DNA of 64,000 nucleotides from Luteolibacter pohnpeiensis (GTDB lineage: Bacteria > Verrucomicrobiota > Verrucomicrobiia > Verrucomicrobiales > Akkermansiaceae). The DNA is taken from assembly GCF_016595435.1 (NCBI RefSeq), contig NZ_JAENIJ010000003.1:124001-188000 (forward strand), read 5' to 3'. Within the stretch, counting starts at the first letter, position 1. Every line of letters starts with the position of its first letter. The notes below the pieces were generated by a model, which saw only the letters and a list, made by a program, of their open reading frames with translations, did no database searches and had not been told where the DNA came from. The position numbers were made by a program, and so were the translations under genes. Positions 25,930-34,930 of this stretch are shown piece after piece.

Positions 25930-27288
25930 TTAATTGCTTGGCGAGTGAAGTGCGCTACGGGCTCTATCCAGTGCTGCTTGAACTTGTTCCGCATTTCGAT
26001 CAATCAAGCCGAGTGCTTCGATCCGAGATTGGAGCGTTAGGAAATCGTTTTCGTTGAGTTGAATGTTAGAACCGGAATTGCTCTGGATGAGATCGACAAC
26101 TTGATTCAAGGCAGTAGATAATAATTCTGCTTGCTGGTCCTTTCCTTTCAGGGCGATTGCTATATCGACAATTCCAGTCGGCCCTTTGTCAGAGGGATTA
26201 GTCAGAATGATATTGGCTCTTTGCTGAAGATCAGAAGCCTTCAGCTCGACGGATTCGGGTAAAGCAGCGGAGAATGCTGGCAATATTTCGACGTCATTGA
26301 GGGCGATGCGGTTGAGTAATTTCAGTTCTTCCCCAGCATTGCTCCGAATCGCGCGAGCCAGTTGATCGCGGGCTTCATTCGGCTTGGCATTCGCGTTCAG
26401 GGATTTCGCCATCGCGATGTCCAAATTGTCTCTGCTTGTGCTTGGCGGAAGCGAAGCTAACCAGGCTTTGGCGAGCTCTGGATTCGTTCTGGCATATTCA
26501 GAGAACATCGTGGCAACCTGCCGGGGGGGAATTGAATTTGTTTCTTGCAGTTTCGTGATTTCATCAAGGACCATGGCCTGTTCTTCATCGGGCACTTGGG
26601 TCAGGTAGCTGGAAAGTATGGAGAATCGACTGTGTGTAGGCATGCTCAGACTGAAATCGAGAAGGGCTTTGGCTCCTGATTTTGCCAAAGCTTCTGAGAT
26701 GTTGTAAATTGTTTCATCAAGGTCGACGGACTGAGGATTTCCTTGTTCAAGGATCTCTCGGCAATATTGTGCTGCCAATTGCGGGTTGTGTGAACCGATG
26801 GTTGCCAGGACAGTGGATAGCTCCGACTTCCCTTGTGCCCATTCCAATGCCTGGTGCGGGTCCTTGGTAGCAAATGCGGTAATGATAATACTCCGACTAT
26901 CAATATTAATCGTGCTTGTGTCAGCCAACATCATGAGTTGAGAGGACGACAGTTTACTCAGAATGAGCTGCAGCTGATATATTTTCCGAGTTCGATCAAT
27001 CTGAGTATCGTGATACGGATCTTGGGTGAGCTGAGCGAGAATTTGCACCAACTCTTCCAATGAAAGTTTTTGCGGCGAACGACCTTCGAGGATTTCGGTT
27101 AGAAATCCTTCGGGCCCATTTTTTTCGGATGGATTATCTCGGACTGTGACTCGAATCGAGCGATTCGCGATGGGTTTTTGCGCTGACGCCGAGGTGTGGC
27201 TGGAGTGCGAAAATGGCTGCCGGAGAAGATAGCCGATGCCGAAGCAGACGATCGCTACTGCAAGGATGAGAAGTGGCTTTTGTTTCAT
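25930..27288 (-). CDS. Membrane-anchored helical-repeat protein, paralogue of the next gene
   Basis: A 452-residue protein of unknown function. The N-terminus is a signal anchor (KPLLILAVAIVCFGIGYLLR). The remainder is almost all alpha-helical, with features repeated in the upstream neighbour: ILEGRSPQKLSLEELVQILA; DPHQALEWAQGK; LAAQYCREILEQGNP; AKAWLASLPPSTSRDNLDIA; and a C-terminal block (...DLQQRANIILTNPSDKG). It probably forms a solenoid in the periplasm, perhaps a scaffold or protein-interaction platform. The two genes are separated by 30 bp and clearly arose by tandem duplication followed by strong divergence. Confidence 0.7.
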   Translation of the reverse strand: MKQKPLLILAVAIVCFGIGYLLRQPFSHSSHTSASAQKPIANRSIRVTVRDNPSEKNGPEGFLTEILEGRSPQKLSLEELVQILAQLTQDPYHDTQIDRTRKIYQLQLILSKLSSSQLMMLADTSTINIDSRSIIITAFATKDPHQALEWAQGKSELSTVLATIGSHNPQLAAQYCREILEQGNPQSVDLDETIYNISEALAKSGAKALLDFSLSMPTHSRFSILSSYLTQVPDEEQAMVLDEITKLQETNSIPPRQVATMFSEYARTNPELAKAWLASLPPSTSRDNLDIAMAKSLNANAKPNEARDQLARAIRSNAGEELKLLNRIALNDVEILPAFSAALPESVELKASDLQQRANIILTNPSDKGPTGIVDIAIALKGKDQQAELLSTALNQVVDLIQSNSGSNIQLNENDFLTLQSRIEALGLIDRNAEQVQAALDRARSALHSPSN

Positions 27289-27318
27289 GGCTTTCCTCGG
27301 TTGTTAGGCCCAACGACT

Positions 27319-28665
27319 TCAGGGGGCTTGAAGGGATTCCCGGAATGCGTCCAGAGTATGTAGAATGTTGCTTGTGTCATCTTCACTGAACTCCATCGAT
27401 CGAACCCGTGTCTCGATTCGCTGCAGATATTCATCGTAATTTTCCTCTTTCCAGGTCGATCCAGCGGAGAATTTGGAGAGAAGATCATTCAAGGCTCCGG
27501 AAACCAGCTCGGCTTGCTCGGTTCGATCTTCCAACGCGTTAGCCAAGTCCATCAGGCCATTGGGTTGGGATTGTGAATAGGTTGTCATGATCGAGATCGC
27601 CCGGTCTTGTAGATCGGCTGCAGTTAGTTTCGCCTCTGAGGGCAGGGATTCGGAAAACAAACTCAAAAGCTTGAAGTCGTCGGGTTGGATATGCTGCAAG
27701 AGCTGTTTTTCGTTTCCCGGATACCTTTCGATCGCACGGCTCAATTGCGCACGGGCTTGGTCGACCTGACCATTTGCGGAAAAGCCATCTGCGAGGATCA
27801 AATCGAACGAATCCCGATGGGTTCCCGGTGGCAAAGTGTCGACCCAGGCTTTGATTTGATCGGGTTTACGGGTCGCGATCAATCTAAGATTTGCGTTAAA
27901 TTGTTGGTCCAGCGAGATGGAACCGCTTTCGATCCGGCTGAATATGCCATCTAGAGTGTCTTTGAGTTGGCTTTCGGGAATTACCAAAAGGGCATCCCCA
28001 AGGACGCCGGTTCTCGCGTTCGTTGGAAGGGAGTCATAGAAGGCCAGCAGTTCGCCAGATCCAGATTTCGCCAAGTTTGTCGCGATTTCAGATGATATCA
28101 CGTAGAGCTCGATAGAGTTTGAACTCTTTTCATTCAGCATCTGTTTGTAATACTCCGCAGCTAGGACTGGATCAGTCGTCGCTGCTCCGCAGATCACACT
28201 TACGAAACTCGGTTGGCCTTGTGCCCATTCAATCGCTGCTGCCGGATTCTTGGCTCCAAATGCGAACATGACATCGTGGTCCAGCCAGTAGGGAATCAAG
28301 TCAGATTCGACGAGCTGCTGCAGCTGCGTAAATGATAGTCCGGGAAGCAGGAGTTGGAGCGTGAATTTATTTTTCGCCCAAGCAAGTTGCTCGGTATTGG
28401 GATGAGCCGTTGCGATTGATTCGAGGATCTTGGCCAGCTCATCCGTCGAAAGGTCGGCAGGCGATCGACCCTTCAGCAGGCTTGCGAGGAGCGCCGCTTC
28501 GGCATCTGTTGAAGCGGTTAGAGCTCCTCGCCCACGCGGAACGGCAGCCTCCAATTCCTTTGCTTCATTGGAAGAAGTTACATTGTCTTGCCGCCCGCCG
28601 GAAATATATCCGGCGGCGAGGCTGACAACACAAACGCCGGTGGCGAGAGCACGACTTTGGGCCAT
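27319..28665 (-). CDS. Membrane-anchored helical-repeat protein, paralogue of the downstream gene
   Basis: A 448-residue protein of unknown function. The N-terminus is hydrophobic (ALATGVCVVSLAAGYISGG), likely a signal anchor. It aligns along its length with its neighbour: LLKGRSPADLSTDELAKILE, NPAAAIEWAQGQ, LAAEYYKQMLNEKSS, IKAWVDTLPPGTHRDSFDLI, LTAADLQDRAISIMTTYSQS. Recurring helix pairs with AxAW and LP turns suggest an alpha-solenoid. No catalytic residues are apparent. It is the middle of a minus-strand run between a secreted glycosidase-like protein and its paralogue; a shared transcript is likely (43 bp and 30 bp gaps). Confidence 0.7.
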   Translation of the reverse strand: MAQSRALATGVCVVSLAAGYISGGRQDNVTSSNEAKELEAAVPRGRGALTASTDAEAALLASLLKGRSPADLSTDELAKILESIATAHPNTEQLAWAKNKFTLQLLLPGLSFTQLQQLVESDLIPYWLDHDVMFAFGAKNPAAAIEWAQGQPSFVSVICGAATTDPVLAAEYYKQMLNEKSSNSIELYVISSEIATNLAKSGSGELLAFYDSLPTNARTGVLGDALLVIPESQLKDTLDGIFSRIESGSISLDQQFNANLRLIATRKPDQIKAWVDTLPPGTHRDSFDLILADGFSANGQVDQARAQLSRAIERYPGNEKQLLQHIQPDDFKLLSLFSESLPSEAKLTAADLQDRAISIMTTYSQSQPNGLMDLANALEDRTEQAELVSGALNDLLSKFSAGSTWKEENYDEYLQRIETRVRSMEFSEDDTSNILHTLDAFRESLQAP

Positions 28666-28708
28666 GGGGTACTCTGCCGAGGAATAATGTCCTTTGGCAA
28701 GAATACTT

Positions 28709-30889
28709 TCAAAAATTCATCTTGAGCACCCGTGGCGTGGCTTCGTTCTCGAAGCGGACGTGCAAGAGGTGGTTTTCCTCATCCCATGTGAAATCCTTAA
28801 CATCCTGGTCACCGAGTTGAATTGATTTTGGAGCAATGGAGCTGGAGACAAGTACGATGCCCGGCGTATTTCCGACTCCTTCAACGGTCCAAGAAAACTC
28901 CCTCGATTCGTTCTTCAGAGGTAGAGCTTTGCAGGCGGAGGCAATCACCGTTGGCGTTTTGGGAAGAACCAATTTGTCGAGATCAAGAAGGAAGACGCGA
29001 TTGCCAGGAGCTAAGGTGAATGATTTCTGAACTTTTAACTCGGGATCGAACAGATTGATCAAACGTCCGGAGAGAATCTTAGAATCTTCAGATATGGATT
29101 CATCAAGGCCTGCTCCTACCCAGTACGGGCCACGCCGTAATAGAAGGTGATTGGTTTCGGTCCAATCCAGATCGGCTTTGTGGGCTGCTTTCTTGAGAGC
29201 ATCGATGAGCGCCAGGTCGCCTTCTTCGCTGAGGGCGTAACTCACTGGATTTTTCTTCAGCCAGATCAGTGAACCGTTGCCGACTTTTGTGGCTCGGTCA
29301 GGTGTTGGTTCGCGCTTGAGTCCTAGTTTTTCGAAAAGGTCCTGGCGTGGTATCCGGTCATTTTTGCCCTCATCGTTCCACCATTCGCGAACTTTGTTGT
29401 AGGGGTCGCTATCATCGTCGACAAAGATCAGAATGCCTCCTTTTTTCACCCATTCCGCAAGGGCAGGATGGATATCCGCCGATTGAGGTTTCTGGCCTTG
29501 GTAGCTCAACATCAGAACTTTCTGGTCATCCAGGAATCCCGGCAAAGTGACATTTTCAAGCTGGACCGGGGTGATGGGAATGCCGCGTTTGAGAGGAGGC
29601 ATGGCCAGGCCGTAAAACTGCGCCATGTTCGGATCACTTGGGGTTGGTTGCTCACGTTGGAACATCAGTGAGTCGCTGATCAGAATGCCAATGCCGCGAG
29701 TGCCCGCGTCCCATGCGTAGTCCGGCTGCTTCATGTCGTTCAGCGCATTCATGACGACTTGGAGCTCCGTTGCGTATTCCGGCGGGATGGATTTACGATC
29801 CGCCTCGCTGCCGCCTTTCGGGTATTTTTCGCCGAAAATCCGCTCTGGCCAAGGTGCGACCTCGAATTGTGAAACGTCTGGCTGCAGCAGTGAGGCGACC
29901 AGAGTCGATTCCCAATTCGTGCGATAGTCGGTCCAATCGTGGCGCGGGTTGTCTTCAATTGGATCGTTCAAATACCAAACAGATCGGCCTGTGGCGCGGA
30001 CCAGGTTTTGCATCGCGCCGTATTCGAGAAACGCAGTCTCCAAGGTGCGTTCCTTTAGCTTCCCACGGAAAGGATTCGGTGTGCGGGAGGTGCCGGTCCA
30101 GACCTGCGCAATGTAGCCATCGCAGCCATCGAGTTTTGCCAAACTTGATTGCGGGCTAACGATGCACCAATGGGCATAATTCAGCAGACTGTGAGTTGGC
30201 ACATAGCAGCGGACATGCTTGTTGTTCTTTTTGTTAAACTCCTGCACATGATTGAAGACCTGCTGCAGGGCACGACGATAAAGATAGTATTTCAACTTCG
30301 AGGCACGCCATTGAGCATCCGGGGATGAATCCGGGGCTTGCCAATCTTCCTGATAGAAGGCCTTCCATTCGCGCTTGAATCCCTCGGAATATCCAGCGCG
30401 CGCCCAGAATTCCGGTTCTTCCAAATGCACGGCTTCGACCCCCGCTTCGAGACCTTTCTGCACGCCGACACTGAGGAATTCTCCATAATTCTCCGCCGGG
30501 CACATGTAGTAAACATCGCCGCCGTGGCTGATGGTTTCGCCCTTTCGGTTGGTTTGTGCGTTGTCGACGTGGTTTTTTCCGTCGAACCGTCCGTATAGAT
30601 AATCCTGATATTCGCCCCAGGCGACTCCGGTCATGAGATGGACCCGGTAGCCGCGATCTCTCCAGGTATTGATCCGTTCAGGCAGGGATTTATCGATGCC
30701 GTAAACCAAGGTGACGTCGGATCGGAGATTGCCAAGCGGGCTCCAGGGACGGGATGTTTGAAAGCAGGTCCGCTCCAGCGCCGATGCCGGATCATTTGGA
30801 AAGGGTGGAGGAAGTTGCTGCGCAGGGGATGATGTTGCGAGCGCAAGGAACAGGGCAAATGAGGGCAGGAGCGGCGTCGTTGGGTTCAT
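28709..30889 (-). CDS. Secreted glycoside-hydrolase-like protein (TIM barrel plus GATase-like domain)
   Basis: A 726-residue exported protein with signal peptide LPSFALFLALATSSPAQ. Residues about 60-370 look like a TIM barrel of glycosidase type (YRVHLMTGVAWGEYQDYLYG; AVHLEEPEFWARAGYSEGF, with a Glu pair at a strand end; DGCDGYIAQVWTGTSRTPN). Residues about 440-560 resemble a class-I glutamine-amidotransferase-like fold of the kind found in beta-galactosidase trimerisation domains (VLMLSYQGQKPQSADIHPAL, AEWVKKGGILIFVDDDSDPY). A beta-sandwich ends the protein. It probably acts on a polysaccharide outside the cell; substrate and family number cannot be assigned by eye. Confidence 0.6.
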   Translation of the reverse strand: MNPTTPLLPSFALFLALATSSPAQQLPPPFPNDPASALERTCFQTSRPWSPLGNLRSDVTLVYGIDKSLPERINTWRDRGYRVHLMTGVAWGEYQDYLYGRFDGKNHVDNAQTNRKGETISHGGDVYYMCPAENYGEFLSVGVQKGLEAGVEAVHLEEPEFWARAGYSEGFKREWKAFYQEDWQAPDSSPDAQWRASKLKYYLYRRALQQVFNHVQEFNKKNNKHVRCYVPTHSLLNYAHWCIVSPQSSLAKLDGCDGYIAQVWTGTSRTPNPFRGKLKERTLETAFLEYGAMQNLVRATGRSVWYLNDPIEDNPRHDWTDYRTNWESTLVASLLQPDVSQFEVAPWPERIFGEKYPKGGSEADRKSIPPEYATELQVVMNALNDMKQPDYAWDAGTRGIGILISDSLMFQREQPTPSDPNMAQFYGLAMPPLKRGIPITPVQLENVTLPGFLDDQKVLMLSYQGQKPQSADIHPALAEWVKKGGILIFVDDDSDPYNKVREWWNDEGKNDRIPRQDLFEKLGLKREPTPDRATKVGNGSLIWLKKNPVSYALSEEGDLALIDALKKAAHKADLDWTETNHLLLRRGPYWVGAGLDESISEDSKILSGRLINLFDPELKVQKSFTLAPGNRVFLLDLDKLVLPKTPTVIASACKALPLKNESREFSWTVEGVGNTPGIVLVSSSIAPKSIQLGDQDVKDFTWDEENHLLHVRFENEATPRVLKMNF

Positions 30890-31027
30890 CGATTTGGAGG
30901 CTTTACGATGAGAAAATGCCGAATCTTGCCGTTCAGAGGGAGTTCAAAACGCGATCCAATCGAGTGATTGGAGATTTTTTCGCGTTGGTTCTGGATGGAT
31001 CGACTCACTTTGACTTTGCTTTGGGCA

Positions 31028-32377
31028 ATGAAACGACTTGCAGCCCATTGGCAAATACTCGCGGCCCTGTTGCTGGCCACTGTTACCGCGCTGGCGTTAC
31101 GCGGACTTTTTGCAAATGCACCTGAGACTTCAACGGCTGCGCATTTCATTTCGGGTGCTCTTGAAACCACGAAATTCATTGGTGAGCTTTTCATGCGGGC
31201 GCTCAAAATGATCATCGTGCCCTTGATTGTGACGTCCGTGGTGGCGGGAATCGCCAGTTTACAGGGAGTTAGTGGTTTCGGGCGCTTGGGGGCGAAGACA
31301 GTGGCGTTTTATGTGGGGTCCAGTTTGTGCGCGATTTTAATAGGCCTGTTTCTGGTGAATGCGATTCGTCCGGGATTGGACCATGGCAAACCCAATGAGA
31401 CTGTGCGCAAGGCATTTGAAAACAGTGCGGCGAACGCCAGTGAGGCTGAGCGGGCAAAAATTGCAGAAGCAGGCTCGCGCGAAGCTAAAGATTTTCTGGA
31501 TGTGTTCCGATCCATGCTGCCGGAAAATGTATTATCGGCTGCCGCTGATAACGGCAAATTGCTCGGTGTGATCGTTTTCAGCATCTTGTTTGCTCTGGCA
31601 ATCACGCGCTTGCCGGGCGATGAAATCGCGACCATTCAAAACTTCTTCAAGTCGGCCAATGACGCGATGATTGTTCTAACGAATTGGGTGATGGCAGTGG
31701 CGCCGATTGGCGTCTACGCACTGATTTTCCCGGTCGTTTATGAAACCGGGGCAGGGCTGTTTTTAAACCTCGGCAAGTATTTTATCACCGTGCTCTGTGC
31801 CTTGGCCATCCACTTGTTCGTGGTGCTGCCACTGGTTCTTCGCTACGCAGCGGGGATCAATCCATGGAATCATATCAAAGCGATGCGACCAGCGCTGTTG
31901 CTGGCATTTTCCACTGCGTCCTCATCCGGAACACTACCTGTCACGATGCGCTGCGTGCAGGAAGGAGCTGGGGTATCCAAACGCGTTTCCAGTTTCACTC
32001 TGCCGCTCGGGGCTACGGTTAACATGGATGGAACGGCTTTGTATGAATGTGTAGCCGTGATTTTCGTGTCCCAAGTCATGGGAATTCACCTGGGATTTGG
32101 TGCGCAGTTTTTCGTCGTGGTGGCGGCACTACTCACCAGTATCGGCGTGGCTGGGATTCCATCCGCCAGCTTGGTTGCGATTCTGTTAGTCTTGAAAAAC
32201 TCGGGTATACCCGGAGCGGATACCGCAGTGGTTGCCCTTCTGGCTGTGGATCGAATTCTGGATATGAGTCGGACAGCGGTGAACGTTTTCAGCGATTCCT
32301 GCGCGGCTGTCATCGTTGCCAGCACGGAAGGGGAGGCGTTGTTTACTGAAGAAAACCAGGTTCTTCCTGAAGCCTGA
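31028..32377 (+). CDS. Dicarboxylate/amino acid:cation symporter (DAACS/SDF family)
   Basis: A 449-residue inner-membrane carrier from the ATG at 31028 (MKRLAAHWQILAALLLATV). Earlier in-frame starts exist from 30968. Family hallmarks are the serine-rich re-entrant loop (FSTASSSGTLPVTMRCVQ), PLGATVNMDGTALYECVAVI (NMDGT cation site), and VDRILDMSRTAVNVFSDSC near the end. It imports C4-dicarboxylates or acidic amino acids with Na+ or H+. A hydrophilic insertion after helix 3 (about 115-165, with ...SEAERAKIAEAGSREAKD) is longer than in GltP/DctA. It is a single gene, convergent with the DUF3309 gene (12 bp between stops). Confidence 0.93.
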   Translation: MKRLAAHWQILAALLLATVTALALRGLFANAPETSTAAHFISGALETTKFIGELFMRALKMIIVPLIVTSVVAGIASLQGVSGFGRLGAKTVAFYVGSSLCAILIGLFLVNAIRPGLDHGKPNETVRKAFENSAANASEAERAKIAEAGSREAKDFLDVFRSMLPENVLSAAADNGKLLGVIVFSILFALAITRLPGDEIATIQNFFKSANDAMIVLTNWVMAVAPIGVYALIFPVVYETGAGLFLNLGKYFITVLCALAIHLFVVLPLVLRYAAGINPWNHIKAMRPALLLAFSTASSSGTLPVTMRCVQEGAGVSKRVSSFTLPLGATVNMDGTALYECVAVIFVSQVMGIHLGFGAQFFVVVAALLTSIGVAGIPSASLVAILLVLKNSGIPGADTAVVALLAVDRILDMSRTAVNVFSDSCAAVIVASTEGEALFTEENQVLPEA

Positions 32378-32389
32378 TAGATCGCGTCT

Positions 32390-32548
32390 TCAAAGCTTGC
32401 CGAGCAAGGCGAGAATGATGAGGACCAATAACAGAAGTCCGATGCCTCCACTCGGACCGTAGCCCCATCTCCGGCTGTAACCCCAGGTAGGCAAGGCTCC
32501 AAGCAGGGCGAATACAACGATCAGCAATAAAATAGCTCCCAGTGTCAT
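32390..32548 (-). CDS. DUF3309 small membrane protein
   Basis: A 52-residue protein (MTLGAILLLIVVFALLGALP at the start). It has two hydrophobic helices flanking a conserved polar turn, LPTWGYSRRWGYGPSGGIG, and ends LLLLVLIILALLGKL. This is the DUF3309 pattern, a small stress-associated membrane protein of unknown mechanism often encoded near CsbD-like proteins. Here csbD lies upstream on the same strand, beyond a terminator. It is easily missed because of its length. Confidence 0.85.
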   Translation of the reverse strand: MTLGAILLLIVVFALLGALPTWGYSRRWGYGPSGGIGLLLLVLIILALLGKL

Positions 32549-32598
32549 AATAGGATTTCGGTAGGTGCTGTTAGAGTTTGAGGGTTTTTGAGCAAAAT

Positions 32599-32633
32599 AA
32601 AAATCCCGCCTCCATGGCGGAGGCGGGATTTTT
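32599..32633 (-). terminator. Strong bidirectional terminator after csbD
   Basis: A near-perfect palindrome: AAAAATCCCGCCTCC (32599-32613) pairs with GGAGGCGGGATTTTT (32619-32633). It has U-tracts in both directions. It ends the csbD transcript and separates it from the DUF3309 gene. Confidence 0.92.
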
Positions 32634-32645
32634 CAGATCGATTGA

Positions 32646-32852
32646 TCAGTGATGGACGTGAACTCGGTCTGCGTCCCGGATGGCATCTTCCACCGCTTCG
32701 CGTGTTTGACCCGTGCGCTTTTGAATTCGGCCAACCAGCTCATCGGCTTGGCCATCTGCGTAGCGAAGATCATCGTCTGTGAGTGAAGCCCACTTTTGTT
32801 TGAGCTTACCTTTGGTAATATTCCAATCGCCTTTAATTTCGAGTTTGTTCAT
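32646..32852 (-). CDS. CsbD-like stress protein
   Basis: A 68-residue soluble protein (70 if translation begins two codons earlier at 32858). The sequence [20 protein letters not shown], then [19 protein letters not shown] and [19 protein letters not shown], is the CsbD family pattern, a four-helix general-stress protein induced by phosphate limitation or salt stress in other bacteria. A His-rich tail (RVHVHH) is unusual and could bind metal. It is a single gene with its own terminator. CCGGTTAA occurs twice upstream of the start (32868-32875 and 32896-32903 approximately) and could be regulatory. Confidence 0.9.
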   Translation of the reverse strand: MNKLEIKGDWNITKGKLKQKWASLTDDDLRYADGQADELVGRIQKRTGQTREAVEDAIRDADRVHVHH

Positions 32853-33168
32853 AATCATTTTGGGTTGTTAACCGGTGTATCATTTCTGACTTAACCGGGG
32901 GTAATCATGATATAACAGAATACGTGCCACGGCATGGCTTCGGCACAGCGAGGGAATCGAATGGGTTCTCGTAAAATGCAGGAAGTCAGCTGATTATGGG
33001 GATTGCTATAATTGATTGATAGCAATGAGTTGTATCAGATGTGAGTAAGGAATATCACAAGCCTTCGGGTATCTTGCATGATGAAATCCGCGATTCGTTG
33101 CAGACTTCGCGAGCGGTTGAAAATTGCCGCTGGTTTGGAATCGGTGGAGAGCTTATATTACTGCAACC
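32853..33168. promoter_or_regulatory. Divergent intergenic region with inverted repeat
   Basis: A 316-bp region between csbD (minus) and a small membrane-protein gene (plus). The clearest element is the inverted repeat ATTGCTAT (33002-33009) / ATAGCAAT (33019-33026) with a 9-bp AT-rich centre, the shape of a dimeric-regulator operator. No gene is visible here; AT content is higher than in the flanking genes. Confidence 0.5.
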
Positions 33169-33537
33169 ATGTCAAACGAATCCTTGTCTCCAACCGTAGA
33201 GGTCCGTGAGGTGCATCACTTTTATCCGGCAGGGCCGGAGCCTGGCTTTGCGATGTTGCTGGAGCTTATTCCTGGATTGTTCCTGCAGACTTTCGGGATC
33301 GGCGTCATCTATGCAGGCAGTCTGTTGACTGGGATCAGCCTGATGCTCGCATACTGGCTGCTGGCAGCGATCAATTTCATGCTGTGCTTTGTGGCCATTG
33401 GATTTGTGACCTGGCCACTCACCTGGATCGGATTCATGATATTTTGTCCGATCATTGCGAGCCATGCCGCGAAAAAGCGACAACAGCAAGCGATGGCGGG
33501 CCGGGTTACAACTTACCCGGCGACCGCCAATCGATAG
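33169..33537 (+). CDS. Small membrane protein (TM2-like helices)
   Basis: A 122-residue protein from the ATG at 33169 (MSNESLSPTVEVREVHHFYP). After a polar head there are three or so hydrophobic segments (PGLFLQTFGIGVIYAGSLL; SLMLAYWLLAAINFMLCFVA; WPLTWIGFMIFCPIIAS) and a basic tail (AAKKRQQQAM). The layout and the GIGVIYAG turn recall TM2-domain proteins, but I do not recognise a specific family. It is inner-membrane and of unknown function. It converges with ndh (12 bp between stops). Confidence 0.65.
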   Translation: MSNESLSPTVEVREVHHFYPAGPEPGFAMLLELIPGLFLQTFGIGVIYAGSLLTGISLMLAYWLLAAINFMLCFVAIGFVTWPLTWIGFMIFCPIIASHAAKKRQQQAMAGRVTTYPATANR

Positions 33538-33549
33538 GAAACGCCAGCC

Positions 33550-34890
33550 TTAAGGCTGATTCAGGTTCGGAGGAACCGTGGTAGGAGGGTGGGCAATGAT
33601 CCGGGCCTCAGGCGTGTTGCGGAGGTAGGAGCTTGCCCATCCGAGAAGCACCGCCAGTTTGTTGCGGAAGCCCACGAGGAAGAGGATGTGAATGAACAAC
33701 CAGGCGGCCCAAGCAGGGTAACCGGTGAGCTTCAGTTTACCGGCTTTCACCACGGCGTGGTTTTTGCCGATGATCGCCATCATCCCCTTGTCGAGGTAAC
33801 GGAAATTCGGGCGAAGGCTGGTGCGCTTGGCCTCATCGAAGCCTTTTTTCATCATGCGCATTTCCTCTTTGAGGAGCTTGCCGACGTGGCGACCCATTTG
33901 CGAGGCTGCTGGAGCAACACCAGGAACGGGTTTGCTGTCCACGTCCTTCATGAAGGTCAAATCGCCAGCGACGAAAACGTCGGAACGGCCTGGGATCGAG
34001 AGATCAGGATTTGGCGTGATGCGGCCGGCGCGGTCGGTTTCGACACCGAGGCACTTGGAAAGTGGATTTGCGGCAACACCGGCAGCCCAGATAATGGCAG
34101 CGGCTTCAACCGTCGTATCATCCTTGAATTTCAGCAGGCCCGGTTGGACGTCGGTCACGATTTTGCCGGTGATGACTTCGACGCCGATGCTTTCGAGGTG
34201 ACCGCGTGCATAGTCGATTTGGTCCTGTGGATACATCGAAAGGATGTTTGGCATGCCTTCGATGAGCAACACGCGCAGCTTGCTGGTGTCGATGCGACGG
34301 AAGTTCGACTTGAGGGACTTGTGAACCAGATCGGAGAACGCGCCAGCGAGTTCGACTCCGGTAGGGCCGCCACCAATGATGGCGACGGTCATCAGCTTCG
34401 CGCGTTCCGCTTCATTCGTGGTCAGCTCGGCGCGTTCCAGATTGGAAAGGACGGTCCGGCGGATGACCTGTGCATCTGAAAGCGATTTCAGACCCATCGT
34501 GTGTTCTGCCCAGTGGTCATTTCCGAAATATCCGGTGCGTGCGCCGACGGAGAGCAGGAGGTAATCGTATTCGTAGGAAGCGCCGGATTTGCCAAATGCG
34601 CGCTTTTTGTCCGGTTCGATGTTGTCGATCTCGTCCATCAGGACGGTCACGTTTTTGGCATCGGCCAGGATTTGGCGGATCGAGCGGGCGATGTCAGGTG
34701 CTGCGAGAGATGCGGTAGCTACCTGATAGAGAAGTGGTTGAAAGAGGTGGTGGTTGGTCCTGTCAATCAGCGTGACTGCGAAGCGATTGTCGTTGGCCAA
34801 GGTCTGGGCGCATTCCAGTCCGGCGAAACCGCCGCCAATGATGAGAACTTTTTTAGGAAATCGGGTTGTGGCACCGGTGGGTGAGGACAT
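33550..34890 (-). CDS. ndh: Type II NADH:quinone oxidoreductase (NDH-2)
   Basis: A 446-residue peripheral membrane flavoenzyme oxidising NADH and reducing quinone without proton pumping. The FAD motif is KKVLIIGGGFAGLECAQTL; the NADH motif is VAIIGGGPTGVELAGAFSDL; the quinone-side motif is VFVAGDLTFMKD, followed by VPGVAPAASQMGRHVGK. The C-terminal amphipathic membrane-binding part includes YPAWAAWLFIHILFLVGFRN. A perfect Rex-type palindrome lies 40 bp upstream of the start, suggesting repression at low NADH/NAD+ ratio. The polyprenyl synthase gene upstream is on the same strand but separated by this control region. Confidence 0.95.
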   Translation of the reverse strand: MSSPTGATTRFPKKVLIIGGGFAGLECAQTLANDNRFAVTLIDRTNHHLFQPLLYQVATASLAAPDIARSIRQILADAKNVTVLMDEIDNIEPDKKRAFGKSGASYEYDYLLLSVGARTGYFGNDHWAEHTMGLKSLSDAQVIRRTVLSNLERAELTTNEAERAKLMTVAIIGGGPTGVELAGAFSDLVHKSLKSNFRRIDTSKLRVLLIEGMPNILSMYPQDQIDYARGHLESIGVEVITGKIVTDVQPGLLKFKDDTTVEAAAIIWAAGVAANPLSKCLGVETDRAGRITPNPDLSIPGRSDVFVAGDLTFMKDVDSKPVPGVAPAASQMGRHVGKLLKEEMRMMKKGFDEAKRTSLRPNFRYLDKGMMAIIGKNHAVVKAGKLKLTGYPAWAAWLFIHILFLVGFRNKLAVLLGWASSYLRNTPEARIIAHPPTTVPPNLNQP

Positions 34891-34930
34891 GCGGCCCCAA
34901 TGGCATAATTGCGGACGGCTGGCAACTGGA

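Noticed and set aside
33589-34479. 296-codon plus-strand frame opposite ndh
   Set aside because: ndh motifs are unambiguous on the minus strand.
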